Notes under the pieces: model-generated
Told to the model about the DNA's origin: nothing
The model's input: only the letters and a program-made list of their open reading frames with translations
Databases searched by the model: none
Assembly (NCBI RefSeq): GCF_036321025.1
Contig: NZ_JAZAPB010000002.1
Span: 1-64,000, forward strand
Length of the DNA stretch: 64,000 nt
Direction: 5' to 3'
Source of the DNA: Alteraurantiacibacter hainanensis
GTDB taxonomy: Bacteria > Pseudomonadota > Alphaproteobacteria > Sphingomonadales > Sphingomonadaceae
In this document: positions 6,821-16,488 of the stretch, piece by piece
Numbering within the stretch: position 1 is the stretch's first letter
How the letters are laid out: the number at the start of each line of letters is the position of its first letter
Position numbers and translations under genes: made by a program

Positions 6821-8671
6821 TCAAGCGGGTTGCGGCTTGCGCCCGCCCTTTCCACTGCGTTTGGCTGCCTTGTCCTCCGACGCGGGACGCGGCGGCGAAT
6901 AGGAAATGATGGTGTCGCCCGGCTGCGGGTCGGGCGCTGCGGCATGGGTAAAGAAGTGCAAGTCGCCATCCGGGTCAACCACCAGCAGCATGCTGGCTGC
7001 CTCGGGAAGGTTGCTGCGCGCATCGTCCAGAGAGAACTTCTCCGACAGCTTGGTGCGACGGAATTCCCAGCCTTCCATCTCGCGCTGCTGCACGTCGTCG
7101 ACGCCGAACCCGGAGCTGAACAGCGAGCGGCCGCGCAGGCTGGCGGGAATGGCGCGGTGATCGTCGTCGGATTCGCTCTCGCCCAGCTGGTAGACCCGGT
7201 CGGTTCCGATTTCAGGCGCGAATTCCGAACATACAAGGGTGTTGTAGGCCTCGTTCTCGGTCGCGGCGACCAGCACCTGGTAGGGCGTGAGGTCGAGATT
7301 GTGCTCGGTCGCCTCGTTCAGGATCTCGCCGTGATAGGTCGGCAGGCCGGCGGCCCGCGCGGGCTTGAGTCGCTGCCAGCTGGAATCGACCAGCATCACC
7401 GGCGTTTCCATGTCGTGCAGTTGCTTGGCCAGCGCGACGGTCCACGGCGTGGCGCCGACGATGATCATGCCCGGCCGCGAGAAGCCCTTCACCTTCAGCA
7501 GGCGGGCGACGAGGTCGATGGTGAACCCGTGCGCCACGATGGTGGTCACCACCACGGCGAAACTCAGGCCAACCAGGATGGAACCGTCGGCGTAGCCCAG
7601 GTCCTCCAGCCGCAGGGCGAACAGGCCGCAGATGGCCACCAGCACGATACCGCGCGGAGCGATCCAGGCGAGGAACAGCCGCTCGTTCCAGGGAACGCTG
7701 GAAAACAGCAGGCTGAGCAGCACTGTGGCCGGCCGGACGACGAACAGCAGGGCCAGCAGGAACAGGCCGAATTGCCACTCGAACTGTCGCAGCTCGTCGA
7801 GATTGAGGCTGGCCGACAGCAGGATGAAGATGCCCGACACCAGCAGCACGGCGATGTTCTGCTTGAAGGGATGGATGCTGCGCAGGCTGGACACGTGCAT
7901 GTTGGCGAGCGCGATGCCCATCACCGTCACAGCCAGCAGGCCGGCCTCGTGTTCGATCTTGTTGCACAACACGAACGTGCCGACCACCGCAACCAGCAGG
8001 ACGGGCACCTTGAGGTACTCCGGCACGAACCCGCGCGGGAAGCTCCACGCGATGACCCAGGCTGCGGCGAAGCCGATCAGGCCAGAGATACCGGCGGCGA
8101 TGGCGATTTCAGGGACGACATCGTAGGCCGTGCCACCGGTGGCGGCGGTGCTGCGGAAATACTCGTAGGCGATCACGGCGCACAGGGCACCGAATGGATC
8201 GTTGACGATGGCTTCCCACTTGAGCAGCGCGGCGGGCCGCTGCTGGACCGCGCTCTGGCGCAGCAGTGGAATGACGACCGTGGGGCCTGTCACCACCAGG
8301 ATGCCGGCGAAGAGGATGGCGACCGGCCAGACCAGCCCGGCCACGTAATAGCCTGCCAGCGAACCGAAGAGCCATCCCAGCGGTACGCCGAAGATGACCA
8401 GACGCCACACGCCGCCGCCGTATTTTCGGAATTCCCGGAAATCGAGGCTGAGGCCGCCTTCGAACAGGATCAGCGCGACGCCGATCGAGATCATCGGTTC
8501 GAGCAGTTCGCCGAAGGCCTCCTCTGGGTTCATGATGCCGAGCACCGGCCCGGCGAGGAAGCCCGCGGCCAGCATCAGCACGATGGCCGGCCAGCCGGTG
8601 CGCCACGCAACCCATTGCGCGCCGATGCCGAGCACACCGACGAGCGCGATTACGAGCGCCTGTTCTTCCAT
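6821..8671 (-). CDS. CPA-type cation:proton antiporter with RCK domain
   Basis: 616 residues. About 12 hydrophobic segments (residues ~5-400) form a Na+/H+ exchanger-type domain, with FLAGPVLGIMNPEE, LFEGGLSL and APRGIVLVA characteristic of the NhaP/CPA1 group. The cytoplasmic C-terminus (from ~405: MIIVGATPWTVALAKQL...VMLVDSSW) is a Rossmann-like RCK/TrkA-N regulatory domain. Start 8671 is chosen for AGGAG five bases upstream rather than the ATG at 8713. It likely serves pH and sodium homeostasis in a marine or brackish organism (inference). Confidence 0.88.
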   Translation of the reverse strand: MEEQALVIALVGVLGIGAQWVAWRTGWPAIVLMLAAGFLAGPVLGIMNPEEAFGELLEPMISIGVALILFEGGLSLDFREFRKYGGGVWRLVIFGVPLGWLFGSLAGYYVAGLVWPVAILFAGILVVTGPTVVIPLLRQSAVQQRPAALLKWEAIVNDPFGALCAVIAYEYFRSTAATGGTAYDVVPEIAIAAGISGLIGFAAAWVIAWSFPRGFVPEYLKVPVLLVAVVGTFVLCNKIEHEAGLLAVTVMGIALANMHVSSLRSIHPFKQNIAVLLVSGIFILLSASLNLDELRQFEWQFGLFLLALLFVVRPATVLLSLLFSSVPWNERLFLAWIAPRGIVLVAICGLFALRLEDLGYADGSILVGLSFAVVVTTIVAHGFTIDLVARLLKVKGFSRPGMIIVGATPWTVALAKQLHDMETPVMLVDSSWQRLKPARAAGLPTYHGEILNEATEHNLDLTPYQVLVAATENEAYNTLVCSEFAPEIGTDRVYQLGESESDDDHRAIPASLRGRSLFSSGFGVDDVQQREMEGWEFRRTKLSEKFSLDDARSNLPEAASMLLVVDPDGDLHFFTHAAAPDPQPGDTIISYSPPRPASEDKAAKRSGKGGRKPQPA

Positions 8672-8768
8672 CGATCTCCTGCTTTCGATTATTCCCGTCT
8701 GTTGGTCAGACAATGCCCGAGATAGGATAACTTTCCCACCCGGACCATCGTCGGCCCTCCCGGGGTGC

Positions 8769-9317
8769 CTAGTGGCCGGCGAAATCGACCAGTGCGCGGG
8801 CCTCGACCTGTTCTGCCCCCAGCGCGTCGCCGCCGCCGAGTTCGGGCAGGTCTATCACGAACAGGGCATGGGTCACCGTGGCCCCGGCGCGTCGCAGCAG
8901 CCGGGTGGCGGCCAGTGCCGTCCCGCCGGTTGCCAGCAGGTCGTCGACGATCAGGACGCGTTCGCCGGGAGTGATGATGGTAGGGTCCAGTTCGACCCTC
9001 GCCTCGGCGTATTCGAGAGCATAGTCCTCGAAGATGCAGTCGACCGGCAGCTTGCCGGCCTTGCGTATGGGTACGAAGCCCGCCTCCAGGCGAAGCGCCA
9101 GCGCGGTGCCGAAGATGAAACCCCGCGCTTCTATTCCCGCAACGGCGTCCGCCTCGAATTCGGATGCCATTTCGGCGAGCATGTCCACGCACTTCGCAAG
9201 CCCCTCGCCATGGGCGAGCAGCGTGGTGATGTCGCGAAACTGGATTCCCTTTGAGGGGAAGTCCGGGACCGTGCGGATGAGCCGTTTCAGCTCGTCTCGA
9301 TCGAGGTCCCGGGAAAT
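8769..9317 (-). CDS. apt: Adenine phosphoribosyltransferase; start codon non-canonical or uncertain
   Basis: Converts adenine and PRPP to AMP (purine salvage). The full-length APT fold is readable from the PDFPSKGIQFRDITTLL start region, through ARGFIFG and the PRPP loop VLIVDDLLATGG, to the end at 8769. Between the petC stop and the conserved PDFP motif there is no ATG, GTG or TTG in frame, only ATT at 9317 (used here) and two CTG codons. One of these (9324-9326) overlaps the petC stop as CTGA. The first in-frame GTG/ATG (~9188-9182) would remove the substrate-binding N-terminus. It is coupled to the bc1 operon by position. Confidence 0.85.
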   Translation of the reverse strand: MSRDLDRDELKRLIRTVPDFPSKGIQFRDITTLLAHGEGLAKCVDMLAEMASEFEADAVAGIEARGFIFGTALALRLEAGFVPIRKAGKLPVDCIFEDYALEYAEARVELDPTIITPGERVLIVDDLLATGGTALAATRLLRRAGATVTHALFVIDLPELGGGDALGAEQVEARALVDFAGH

Positions 9318-9322
9318 CCTGC

Positions 9323-10180
9323 TCAGTCCTTGCGGCGCTTGGGCTTGGCGTCGGCCCAGATCTGCTTCTTGGCCAGCCATGCGAGGATGGTGGCGAACAG
9401 CAGGAAGCCGAGCACCGGCCAGCCGGTCTGCTTGCGCTTGATCAGCGTGGGTTCGGCAGTCCAGGTGAGGAAGGCCGCGACGTCGGCCGACATCTGCGGA
9501 ATGGTCGCCTCGGTGCCGTCGGCGTAGGTCACCTGCCCGTCCACGGACAGCGGCGGGGCCATGCCGATAACCAGCGATTCGAAGTAGGGGTTGTAGTAGC
9601 CGCCCACCGGAACCTCGAACTCGGGGAATTGCTGGTTCAGCGCTTCCGGCATCGGCTGGTAGCCCGCCAGCAGCGAGTAGACGTAGTTGCTGCCGTTGGG
9701 ACGCGCCTTCGTCATCAGCGAGAGATCGGGCGGAATCTTGCCACCGTTGGCCGCTGCGGCGGCAACGTCGTTCGCGAAGGGCGAGGGGAAGTAATCCGTC
9801 GGCAGCGCCTCGCGCATGGTTTCCTCGCCGGTATCCGGGTTCACGCCTGGCACCTGCCAGGTTGCGGCTTCGGCCTTCACCTGCGCTTCGGAATAGCCCA
9901 GCTGCTCCAGGTCGCGGAACGCGACGAAGTTCAGGCTGTGGCACGCGGCGCAGACTTCCTTGTAGACCTGGTAGCCGCGCTGAAGCTGGGCATAGTTCCA
10001 GGTGCCGAAGGCGCCCTCGAAGGCGAAGCCGCCTTCGGGCTCGACGGCATCTTCGTGGAAGACGTATTCGGCGGTTTCGGTCACTTCCTCGGTCGCGGCG
10101 GTATAGGCGCCGGTGACGAAGGCGAGCAGCACCACGAAGGTGAAGCCAAGGCCGATGAGGATACCAACAAGGCGGATCAT
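9323..10180 (-). CDS. petC: Cytochrome c1 of the bc1 complex
   Basis: 285 residues. An N-terminal membrane/signal segment (~1-27), heme c motif C77-A-A-C80-H81, a likely axial Met in IGMAPPL (~210), and a C-terminal membrane anchor (WPVLGFLLFATILAWL) followed by a basic tail. It passes electrons from the Rieske protein to cytochrome c. It is the last subunit gene of petA-petB-petC, with apt immediately after. Confidence 0.96.
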   Translation of the reverse strand: MIRLVGILIGLGFTFVVLLAFVTGAYTAATEEVTETAEYVFHEDAVEPEGGFAFEGAFGTWNYAQLQRGYQVYKEVCAACHSLNFVAFRDLEQLGYSEAQVKAEAATWQVPGVNPDTGEETMREALPTDYFPSPFANDVAAAAANGGKIPPDLSLMTKARPNGSNYVYSLLAGYQPMPEALNQQFPEFEVPVGGYYNPYFESLVIGMAPPLSVDGQVTYADGTEATIPQMSADVAAFLTWTAEPTLIKRKQTGWPVLGFLLFATILAWLAKKQIWADAKPKRRKD

Positions 10181-10210
10181 TTTTGTCGTCTTTCCCTTAA
10201 TCTCGTCTTG

Positions 10211-11503
10211 TCAGACCGCGGGCTCGGCGTTTTCGCCAAGCACGGCCTTCTTGTCGGATCCCAGCACGGCCTCGGTAATCGAGAACGGCAGCGGGTCGGG
10301 CCGCTCGACCGAGGAGATGATCGGCAGGATCACCAGGAAGTGCAGGAAGTAGTACGCGGTCGCGATCTGGCTGATCATCACGTAGGGCTCTTCGGCAGGC
10401 GCGCCGCCGCAGACGAACAGCACCGCCATGCAGGGGATCAGGCCGAACCAGAAGAACTTGCGGAACAGCGGGCGATAGTGGCCGCTGCGCACCGGACCCT
10501 TGTCCAGCCAGGGCAGGAAGAACCACACCAGGATGGCGCTGAACATGGCCAGCACGCCCCACAGCTTGGCGGGCAGGATGAAGTCGAAGGTGAACGCGCG
10601 CAGGATGGCGTAGAACGGGTAGAAATACCATTCGGGCACGATGTGCGCGGGCGTGGAGAGCGGGTTCGCCTCGATGTAGTTGTCGGGATGGCCCAGCACG
10701 TTGGGCAGGAAGAACACGAAGGTCATGAACACGATCAGGGCGACGCCCAGCCCGAAGCCGTCCTTCGCCGTGTAGTACGGGTGGAACGGCAGCGTGTCGC
10801 TCTTGTCCTTCACTTCCACGCCGGTCGGGTTGCTGGAGCCCGGGATGTGCAGCGCCCAGATGTGCAGGATCACGGCACCGGCGATCACGAAGGGCAGCAG
10901 GAAATGCAGGCTGAAGAAGCGGTTGAGCGCGGCGTTGTCCGGCGCGAAGCCACCGAGCAGCCAGGTCTTGAGCGGCGGGCCGACCAGCGGGATCGCCTCG
11001 AACAGGCCGGTGATGACCTGTGCGCCCCAGAAGCTCATCTGGCCCCACGGCAGCACGTAGCCCATGAAGGCGGTGGCCATCATCAGCAGGAAGATGACGA
11101 CGCCGATCAGCCAGATCATCTCGCGAGGCGGCTTGTAGCTGGCGTAGAACAAGCCACGGAAGATGTGGATGTAGATCACCACGAAGAAGAAGCTGGCGCC
11201 GTTGGCGTGCGTGTAGCGCATCAGCCAGCCCCAGTTCACGTCGCGCATGATGTGCTCGACCGAGGCGAAGGCGACCTGCGTATTCGCGGCATAGTGCATC
11301 GCCAGCACCACGCCGGTAACGATCTGCAGCACCAGGAAGAACCCGGCGAGCACGCCGAAATTCCAGAAATACGAAAGGTTGCGAGGAACGGGATAGCCTG
11401 CACCGACGGCATTGTAGACGAGGCGCGGCAACGGCAGTTTCTCGTCGAGGAACTTCGTCAGTCCGTTCTGTGGCTGGTATTCCTTGGCCCAGGGAAAGCT
11501 CAT
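10211..11503 (-). CDS. petB: Cytochrome b of the bc1 complex
   Basis: 430 residues with eight or so membrane helices. Conserved features include GVVLAMHYAAN, the heme-ligand His pairs in helices B and D, the Qo-site segment GYVLPWGQMSFWGA and the PEWYFYPFYAIL motif. It houses both quinone sites and hemes bL/bH. It lies between the Rieske and cytochrome c1 genes, in the typical order. Confidence 0.97.
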   Translation of the reverse strand: MSFPWAKEYQPQNGLTKFLDEKLPLPRLVYNAVGAGYPVPRNLSYFWNFGVLAGFFLVLQIVTGVVLAMHYAANTQVAFASVEHIMRDVNWGWLMRYTHANGASFFFVVIYIHIFRGLFYASYKPPREMIWLIGVVIFLLMMATAFMGYVLPWGQMSFWGAQVITGLFEAIPLVGPPLKTWLLGGFAPDNAALNRFFSLHFLLPFVIAGAVILHIWALHIPGSSNPTGVEVKDKSDTLPFHPYYTAKDGFGLGVALIVFMTFVFFLPNVLGHPDNYIEANPLSTPAHIVPEWYFYPFYAILRAFTFDFILPAKLWGVLAMFSAILVWFFLPWLDKGPVRSGHYRPLFRKFFWFGLIPCMAVLFVCGGAPAEEPYVMISQIATAYYFLHFLVILPIISSVERPDPLPFSITEAVLGSDKKAVLGENAEPAV

Positions 11504-11521
11504 GGTCTGTTCTCTCTAGCC

Positions 11522-12106
11522 TCAGCCGATCACGATCGTCGTGTCGGACGTAAATTCATAGTCGGGCACCGCCAGGTTGGTGGGTGCCGGGCCTTTGCGG
11601 ATACGCGCCGCGGTGTCGTAGTGCGAGCCGTGGCAGGGGCAGAAATAGCCGCCGAACTCGCCCTTGTTCTCGCCTTCCTGCGCGCCCAGCGGCACGCAGC
11701 CCAGGTGAGTACACACGCCCATCACCACGAGCACGTCCATGTGCCCTTCCTTGGTGATTTCATCCAGCGTGGCCGGATCGCGCAGGGTGGATACGTCCAC
11801 CGCTTGCGCAGCCTCGATCTCCGCAGGCGTCAGGCGGCGCACGAACACCGGCTGCTTGCGGAACACGGCCTTGATCGACTGGCCGACTTCCAGCGTGGAA
11901 ATATCCAGCTCGGTCGTGCTTTCTGCCAGCACGTCCGCCGACGGCGCCATCTGGCTGACCAGCGGCAGCAGGGTGACGAGGCCGCCCACGCCGGCCGCGG
12001 AAACGGCGGCAATATTGATGAAATCGCGGCGCCGAACGCCGTCTTCGCCTTCGACTTCGCCGGTCGTTACCGGTGTCGCGTCAGCAGTACCCGTGGTGGA
12101 TGCCAT
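11522..12106 (-). CDS. petA: Rieske iron-sulfur subunit of the bc1 complex
   Basis: 194 residues. A Tat-like RRRDFINIAAVSAAG signal anchor (~25-50) precedes the Rieske fold. Cluster box 1 is C132-T-H134-L-G-C137 and box 2 is C156-P-C158-H159-G-S, giving ligands C132, H134, C156, H159 and a C137-C158 disulfide. It is the first gene of the bc1 operon. The 215-bp upstream gap must hold its promoter, but no convincing consensus was found there. Confidence 0.97.
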   Translation of the reverse strand: MASTTGTADATPVTTGEVEGEDGVRRRDFINIAAVSAAGVGGLVTLLPLVSQMAPSADVLAESTTELDISTLEVGQSIKAVFRKQPVFVRRLTPAEIEAAQAVDVSTLRDPATLDEITKEGHMDVLVVMGVCTHLGCVPLGAQEGENKGEFGGYFCPCHGSHYDTAARIRKGPAPTNLAVPDYEFTSDTTIVIG

Positions 12107-12321
12107 ACCCTTGCCTTGCCTGTCGTCGCCGGATGCTGCGTTGAACCACGAGCGACGATAAGAAACGTCCTAAAAGCCGCACGACGAGCCGTTGCCGGGC
12201 GGCGGCTTGGCGCGGCTGATAGACGAGCAAAGTCGCCCTGCCAACCCGCCTTTTGGCCGTGAATCGACCTGCATGCGCGCCGAACGCCCGTGGCGGGCCT
12301 TGTCGGACTACTGGGGGCGGG

Positions 12322-13026
12322 TCATCCGGGAAGGGCGATAAGGGATATCTGGCGGCCCGTGCCGCTTTCGCCGCGGTGGGTCGAGCGGCGGAAGGAATGG
12401 AAGCGGCGGCTGTTCGCGTAGGTGTCGGTCTCCAGCGCCACGACCGAACCTATTCCCGCCGCGGCAAGGCGGCTGGCGACGAATCCTTCGAGGTCGAAAT
12501 GCCATTTGCCGGGGCCGGTCGCCTCGAAGAAGTGATGATCGGCGGATGCGAATCGGGCCCGCATGTCGGCGCCGACCTCGTAGCTTTCCTGCGCGATGCA
12601 CGGGCCGATGGCGGCATCGATGCGGCTGCGCCGGGCGCCCAGTTCTTCCATGCGACCGATCACCGCCTCGGCCACACCGTCCAGCGCGCCGCGCCATCCG
12701 GCATGGGCTGCGCCGATGACGCCGGCATCCTCGTCGGCCAGCAGGATCGGGGCGCAGTCGGCGGTCACGATGGCCAGTGCCAGGCCGGGTTCGGCGCAGG
12801 CCATGGCATCGACCTGGGGGCGCTGACCCGGGGCGAACGGGGCGGTAACGGTGATGGCCTCGGCGGAATGCACTTGTTCGAGGAACACCGTCTTCGCTGG
12901 ACCCACGGCAAGGTCATGCGCGCCTGCATCGCTCTGCACGGCATCGAGGAAGCCGTGCGGGACGGAAATATTCTCCGCGCGGATCACCTTGACCGAACTA
13001 CCCAAGGCTGCGGCTGACCTGTTCAT
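12322..13026 (-). CDS. pgeF: Peptidoglycan editing factor / multicopper-type laccase-domain protein (YfiH family)
   Basis: 234 residues. The family signature is clear: VFLEQVHSAE, VTADCAPILL and AHAGWRGALDGV hold the Cys/His zinc site, with IGPCIAQESYEVG further on. Members remove misincorporated residues from peptidoglycan precursors or act on purine nucleosides. The ATG at 13026 overlaps the end of pepN by 29 bases; a GTG at 12990 is an alternative just after the pepN stop. The compact arrangement suggests one transcript with pepN. Confidence 0.88.
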   Translation of the reverse strand: MNRSAAALGSSVKVIRAENISVPHGFLDAVQSDAGAHDLAVGPAKTVFLEQVHSAEAITVTAPFAPGQRPQVDAMACAEPGLALAIVTADCAPILLADEDAGVIGAAHAGWRGALDGVAEAVIGRMEELGARRSRIDAAIGPCIAQESYEVGADMRARFASADHHFFEATGPGKWHFDLEGFVASRLAAAGIGSVVALETDTYANSRRFHSFRRSTHRGESGTGRQISLIALPG

Positions 13027-15652
13027 AGGTGTCGCGGGACAACTTGGGCGCAGCGGCGATTCGCTCCAGCTGCTCCTTCATCATCGCCGAGCGCCGCGGT
13101 TCGATTCGCCGCCATCGTCCGAGCTGCGGCACGAAGCGCGCGGCCGTCTGCGGATTGATCGGGTCGAGCGCGAGAATCAGGTCCGCGATCATCCGATATC
13201 CTTCGCCGCTCTCGGCGTGGAAGGCGTGGGGGTTGTAGGCGAATGCCATGTAGAGCGAGCGCACGCGGTTGGGGTTCTTCAGGGTGAAGTCGGCATGATC
13301 GGCCAGCGCCTTCACGTGCTCCAGCACCTTGGGATGCAGGGACCCGGCCTGGATAGCGAACCACTTGTCCACCACCAGGGCGTTGCCGCGATAGCGGTTG
13401 TAGAAATCCAGCAAGGCATTGGTGCGCTCGATGCCGGACATGCCGGCGAGCACCATCAGGGCACCCTGCCGGTCGGTCATGTTGTCGGCACCCTGGTACT
13501 GCGTCCACGCCAGTTCGCGTCCTCGATCGGCATTGCCCGCGGCAAGGTAGAGCAGCGCCTGCGTCTTCACCTTGCGAGCACCGCGCGCCTCGGCCGAGAG
13601 GCTGTAGGGCACGGCTGCGGCGCGGGCGTGCGTGGCCGCGAAATCGACCTCCAGCGCGGACCCGATGGCGGCGCGCAGGGCTTGGCGTTCTTCGTGAATG
13701 CGGCCCGGATCGGCGATCAGCATGGTCTCCGCGAGGTAGGTCTCGCTCGGCAGGACCAGCAGTTCGCCGCGCATCAGGTCGTCCAGCTTGTCGTCCGCCA
13801 GCACAGCCTTGATCGCCTTCGCGATAGCGGCACGGGCCTCGTCGCGCGCAGCGTCGGAGAGGTTGCCGGCCACGGCCTGTTTCAGGTGCGTGACCACGAG
13901 ATCCTGCAGGGCCTCGTAACGGGCAAAGGGATCGTCGTCGTGCGCGGCCAGGAAAACCAGGTCGTCAGTGGAAATATCGCGATCGATCACGACAGGCGCG
14001 GAAAAGCCGCGGTTGATCGAAAGCACGGGTCTTTCGTCGAACCCCTTGAATTCGACCGTCGTCGAAGCGGCGTCGAAAACGACCAGCTCCTCGCCGCGAT
14101 GCCGGCCCGTCGCCTTGTCGAACAGCGCCAGCTTCAGCGGGATCGGCATGGGTTGTTTTTCGGGCTGACCGGGCGTGGGCGGCACTTCCTGCGCGAGATG
14201 CAGGGTGGCCGTGTCGCCGGAATGTTCCAGCCGCACGAAGACCTTGGGCGTGCCGGCCTGCGAGTACCACAGCCGGAACTGTTTCAGGTCCAGGCCGGCG
14301 CCATCCTCGATCGCCTTCACGAAATCCTCGCAGGTGGCGGCCTCGCCGTCGTGGCGATCGAAGTAGAGATCGGTGCCCTTGCGGAACGCCTCTTCGCCGC
14401 TCATCGTGCGCATCATGCGGATGACTTCGGCGCCCTTGTTGTAGACGGTCGCAGTGTAGAAGTTGCTGATCTCGCGGTAGCTGTCGGGGCGGATCGGGTG
14501 TGCCAGCGGCCCCGAATCCTCGGGGAATTGCGCGCCCCGCAGCACGCGAACGTCCTCGATGCGCTTTACCGGCGCGCTGCCCATGTCCTGGCTGAACAGC
14601 TGGTCGCGCAGGACGGTGAAGCCTTCCTTAAGTGACAGCTGGAACCAGTCGCGGCAGGTGATGCGGTTGCCCGACCAGTTGTGGAAGTATTCGTGCGCGA
14701 TCACGCCTTCCACGCCGTCGAAATCGCCGTCGGTGGCGGTATCCTCGTCCGCCAGCACGTATTTCGTGTTGAAGACGTTGAGGCCCTTGTTCTCCATCGC
14801 CCCCATGTTGAAATCGCTGACGGCAACGATGTTGAACAGGTCGAGGTCGTATTCGCGCCCGAACGTCTCCTCGTCCCACTTCATGCTCTTCTTCAGCGAT
14901 TCCATGGCATGGCCGGTGCGGTCGAGGTCGCCTTCGCGGACATAGATGTTCAGCGTGACCTCGCGCCCGTTCATGGTGGTGAAGCTGTCGGTGTTGGCGA
15001 CCAGTTGCCCCGCCACCAGCGCGAACAGGTAGCTCGGCTTGGGCCAGGGATCGTGCCACTCCGCCCAGTGCGTGCCGTCCTCGTCCTCTCCGCTCGCTTC
15101 CAGGTTGCCGTTGGCCAGCAGCACGGGGAAGGTCTCCCGGTCACCGCGCATCTTCACGCGGTAGACCGACAGCACGTCGGGCCGGTCGGGGAAGAAGGTT
15201 ATGCGCCGGAAACCCTCTGCCTCGCACTGCGTGCAGAGCATCCCGTCGGAGGCATAGAGGCCCATCAGCTGGGTGTTGGCCGATGGATCGATCTGCGTGA
15301 CCACGCGGATCTCGTGCGCATCGCCCGGAAGGGTCAGCAGCAGGTCTCCGCTGTCCATGGTCCAGCTGTTGGTGGCCGCGCCGTCGACTTCCACCGCAAC
15401 GGGTTCGAGCCCGTCGCCGTTCAGGCGAAGGGTGGGCGAGTGGTCCGCCCTGCTGTTGCGGGCGACGGTGAGGGTGGCAACCACCCGCGTCGAATCAAGC
15501 CCGAGGTCGAACTCCAGCGCCACTTCCGGGACCAGCCAGGGGAAGGGGCGATAATCTTCACGCCGGATCGTCGGCGGGTCGTGCGGCTCCGGCGCGGCAT
15601 CGGCAAGTTCGGGATTGCCGTCAGGGGTGGAGGGTGTGCGGGCGATATCCAT
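12998..15652 (-). CDS. pepN: Aminopeptidase N (M1 family zinc peptidase)
   Basis: 884 residues, the length of the gammaproteobacterial-type PepN. The GAMEN substrate motif (MGAMENKGLNVF) and zinc motif HEYFHNW (about residue 318) with the downstream Glu are intact. A beta-rich N-terminal domain and a long helical C-terminal domain follow the family order. It is a cytoplasmic enzyme releasing N-terminal amino acids from peptides. It is read divergently from the epimerase gene at 15706. Confidence 0.95.
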   Translation of the reverse strand: MDIARTPSTPDGNPELADAAPEPHDPPTIRREDYRPFPWLVPEVALEFDLGLDSTRVVATLTVARNSRADHSPTLRLNGDGLEPVAVEVDGAATNSWTMDSGDLLLTLPGDAHEIRVVTQIDPSANTQLMGLYASDGMLCTQCEAEGFRRITFFPDRPDVLSVYRVKMRGDRETFPVLLANGNLEASGEDEDGTHWAEWHDPWPKPSYLFALVAGQLVANTDSFTTMNGREVTLNIYVREGDLDRTGHAMESLKKSMKWDEETFGREYDLDLFNIVAVSDFNMGAMENKGLNVFNTKYVLADEDTATDGDFDGVEGVIAHEYFHNWSGNRITCRDWFQLSLKEGFTVLRDQLFSQDMGSAPVKRIEDVRVLRGAQFPEDSGPLAHPIRPDSYREISNFYTATVYNKGAEVIRMMRTMSGEEAFRKGTDLYFDRHDGEAATCEDFVKAIEDGAGLDLKQFRLWYSQAGTPKVFVRLEHSGDTATLHLAQEVPPTPGQPEKQPMPIPLKLALFDKATGRHRGEELVVFDAASTTVEFKGFDERPVLSINRGFSAPVVIDRDISTDDLVFLAAHDDDPFARYEALQDLVVTHLKQAVAGNLSDAARDEARAAIAKAIKAVLADDKLDDLMRGELLVLPSETYLAETMLIADPGRIHEERQALRAAIGSALEVDFAATHARAAAVPYSLSAEARGARKVKTQALLYLAAGNADRGRELAWTQYQGADNMTDRQGALMVLAGMSGIERTNALLDFYNRYRGNALVVDKWFAIQAGSLHPKVLEHVKALADHADFTLKNPNRVRSLYMAFAYNPHAFHAESGEGYRMIADLILALDPINPQTAARFVPQLGRWRRIEPRRSAMMKEQLERIAAAPKLSRDTYEQVSRSLG

Positions 15653-15705
15653 ACATCTGGCCTAAAATTCTTCCGTTGGCGCGTCGAGTGGGTAGAACGC
15701 ACGAA

Positions 15706-16488
15706 ATGGCGCAGTTGTTCATTTTTGGCCTCGGTTACACGGCAAAACGTGTCGCCGATCTGGCAAAATCCGCCGGATGGCAGGTTTTCGCGACCGGTTC
15801 GGACGGCGACATCGACTTCGCGAATCGCGATTCGGTGCTCGATTCCCTCGCGCGTGCCACCCACGTGCTCTCTTCCGTCCCGCCCGACAGGGAGGCCGGC
15901 ACCGACCCGGCTCTGACCAGCTATGGCGAGGCGCTGGATGGGGTCTGGCTGGGCTATCTCTCGTCCACGGGTGTCTACGGCGATACCGGCGGCGCATGGG
16001 TGGACGAGACCGCGCGCACCGGCACGGGGCGTCGCACCGCGCGGGCGGATTGCGATGCGGAGTGGCTGAGCCGCGGGGCGCGCGTGTTCCGCCTGCCTGG
16101 TATCTACGGGCCAGGGCGCAGCGCGTTCGACCGGATCGCGGAGGGCAAGGCCCATCGCATCGACCTGCCGGACCAGGTGTTCAGCCGGGTGCACGTCGAC
16201 GATATTGCCAGCGGCGTGATGGCAGCGCTCACAGGCGATGCGCCCGCCGGGGCCTTCAACCTCTCCGACCACCTGCCCACCAGTCAGAACGCGGTGATAG
16301 AGGAGGCATGCCGCCTGCGGGGCGTGGAACCGCCGCCGCTCCAGACAATGGACGAGGCGGGCCTGTCGCCCATGGCGCGCGGCTTCTACGCGGAGAACCG
16401 CCGCGTGGCGAACGGCAAGGCGAAGCGTGTGCTGGGCTGGACGCCGGCCTATCCCACCTATCGCGAGGGGTTGCGAGTTCTCGCCTAG
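15706..16488 (+). CDS. NAD(P)-dependent epimerase/SDR-family protein (YeeZ-like)
   Basis: 260 residues. The dinucleotide-binding N-terminus is FIFGLGYTAKRVA (a GxGxxA variant), with YLSSTGVYGDTGG at the catalytic position, RLPGIYGPGRSAFD, and RVHVDDIA typical of extended SDRs. The usual catalytic YxxxK is not clear, as in YeeZ-type members, so the substrate is uncertain. Start 15706 fits the Rossmann motif. Its stop overlaps that of the convergent transporter gene by 3 bases. Confidence 0.8.
   Translation: MAQLFIFGLGYTAKRVADLAKSAGWQVFATGSDGDIDFANRDSVLDSLARATHVLSSVPPDREAGTDPALTSYGEALDGVWLGYLSSTGVYGDTGGAWVDETARTGTGRRTARADCDAEWLSRGARVFRLPGIYGPGRSAFDRIAEGKAHRIDLPDQVFSRVHVDDIASGVMAALTGDAPAGAFNLSDHLPTSQNAVIEEACRLRGVEPPPLQTMDEAGLSPMARGFYAENRRVANGKAKRVLGWTPAYPTYREGLRVLA

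Noticed and set aside
6830..8725. Very long plus-strand frame opposite the antiporter gene
   Set aside because: Antisense shadow of a GC-rich gene; translation is His/Gln/Arg-rich with no domain. The same holds for frames at 9629-12262 and 34518-37487.
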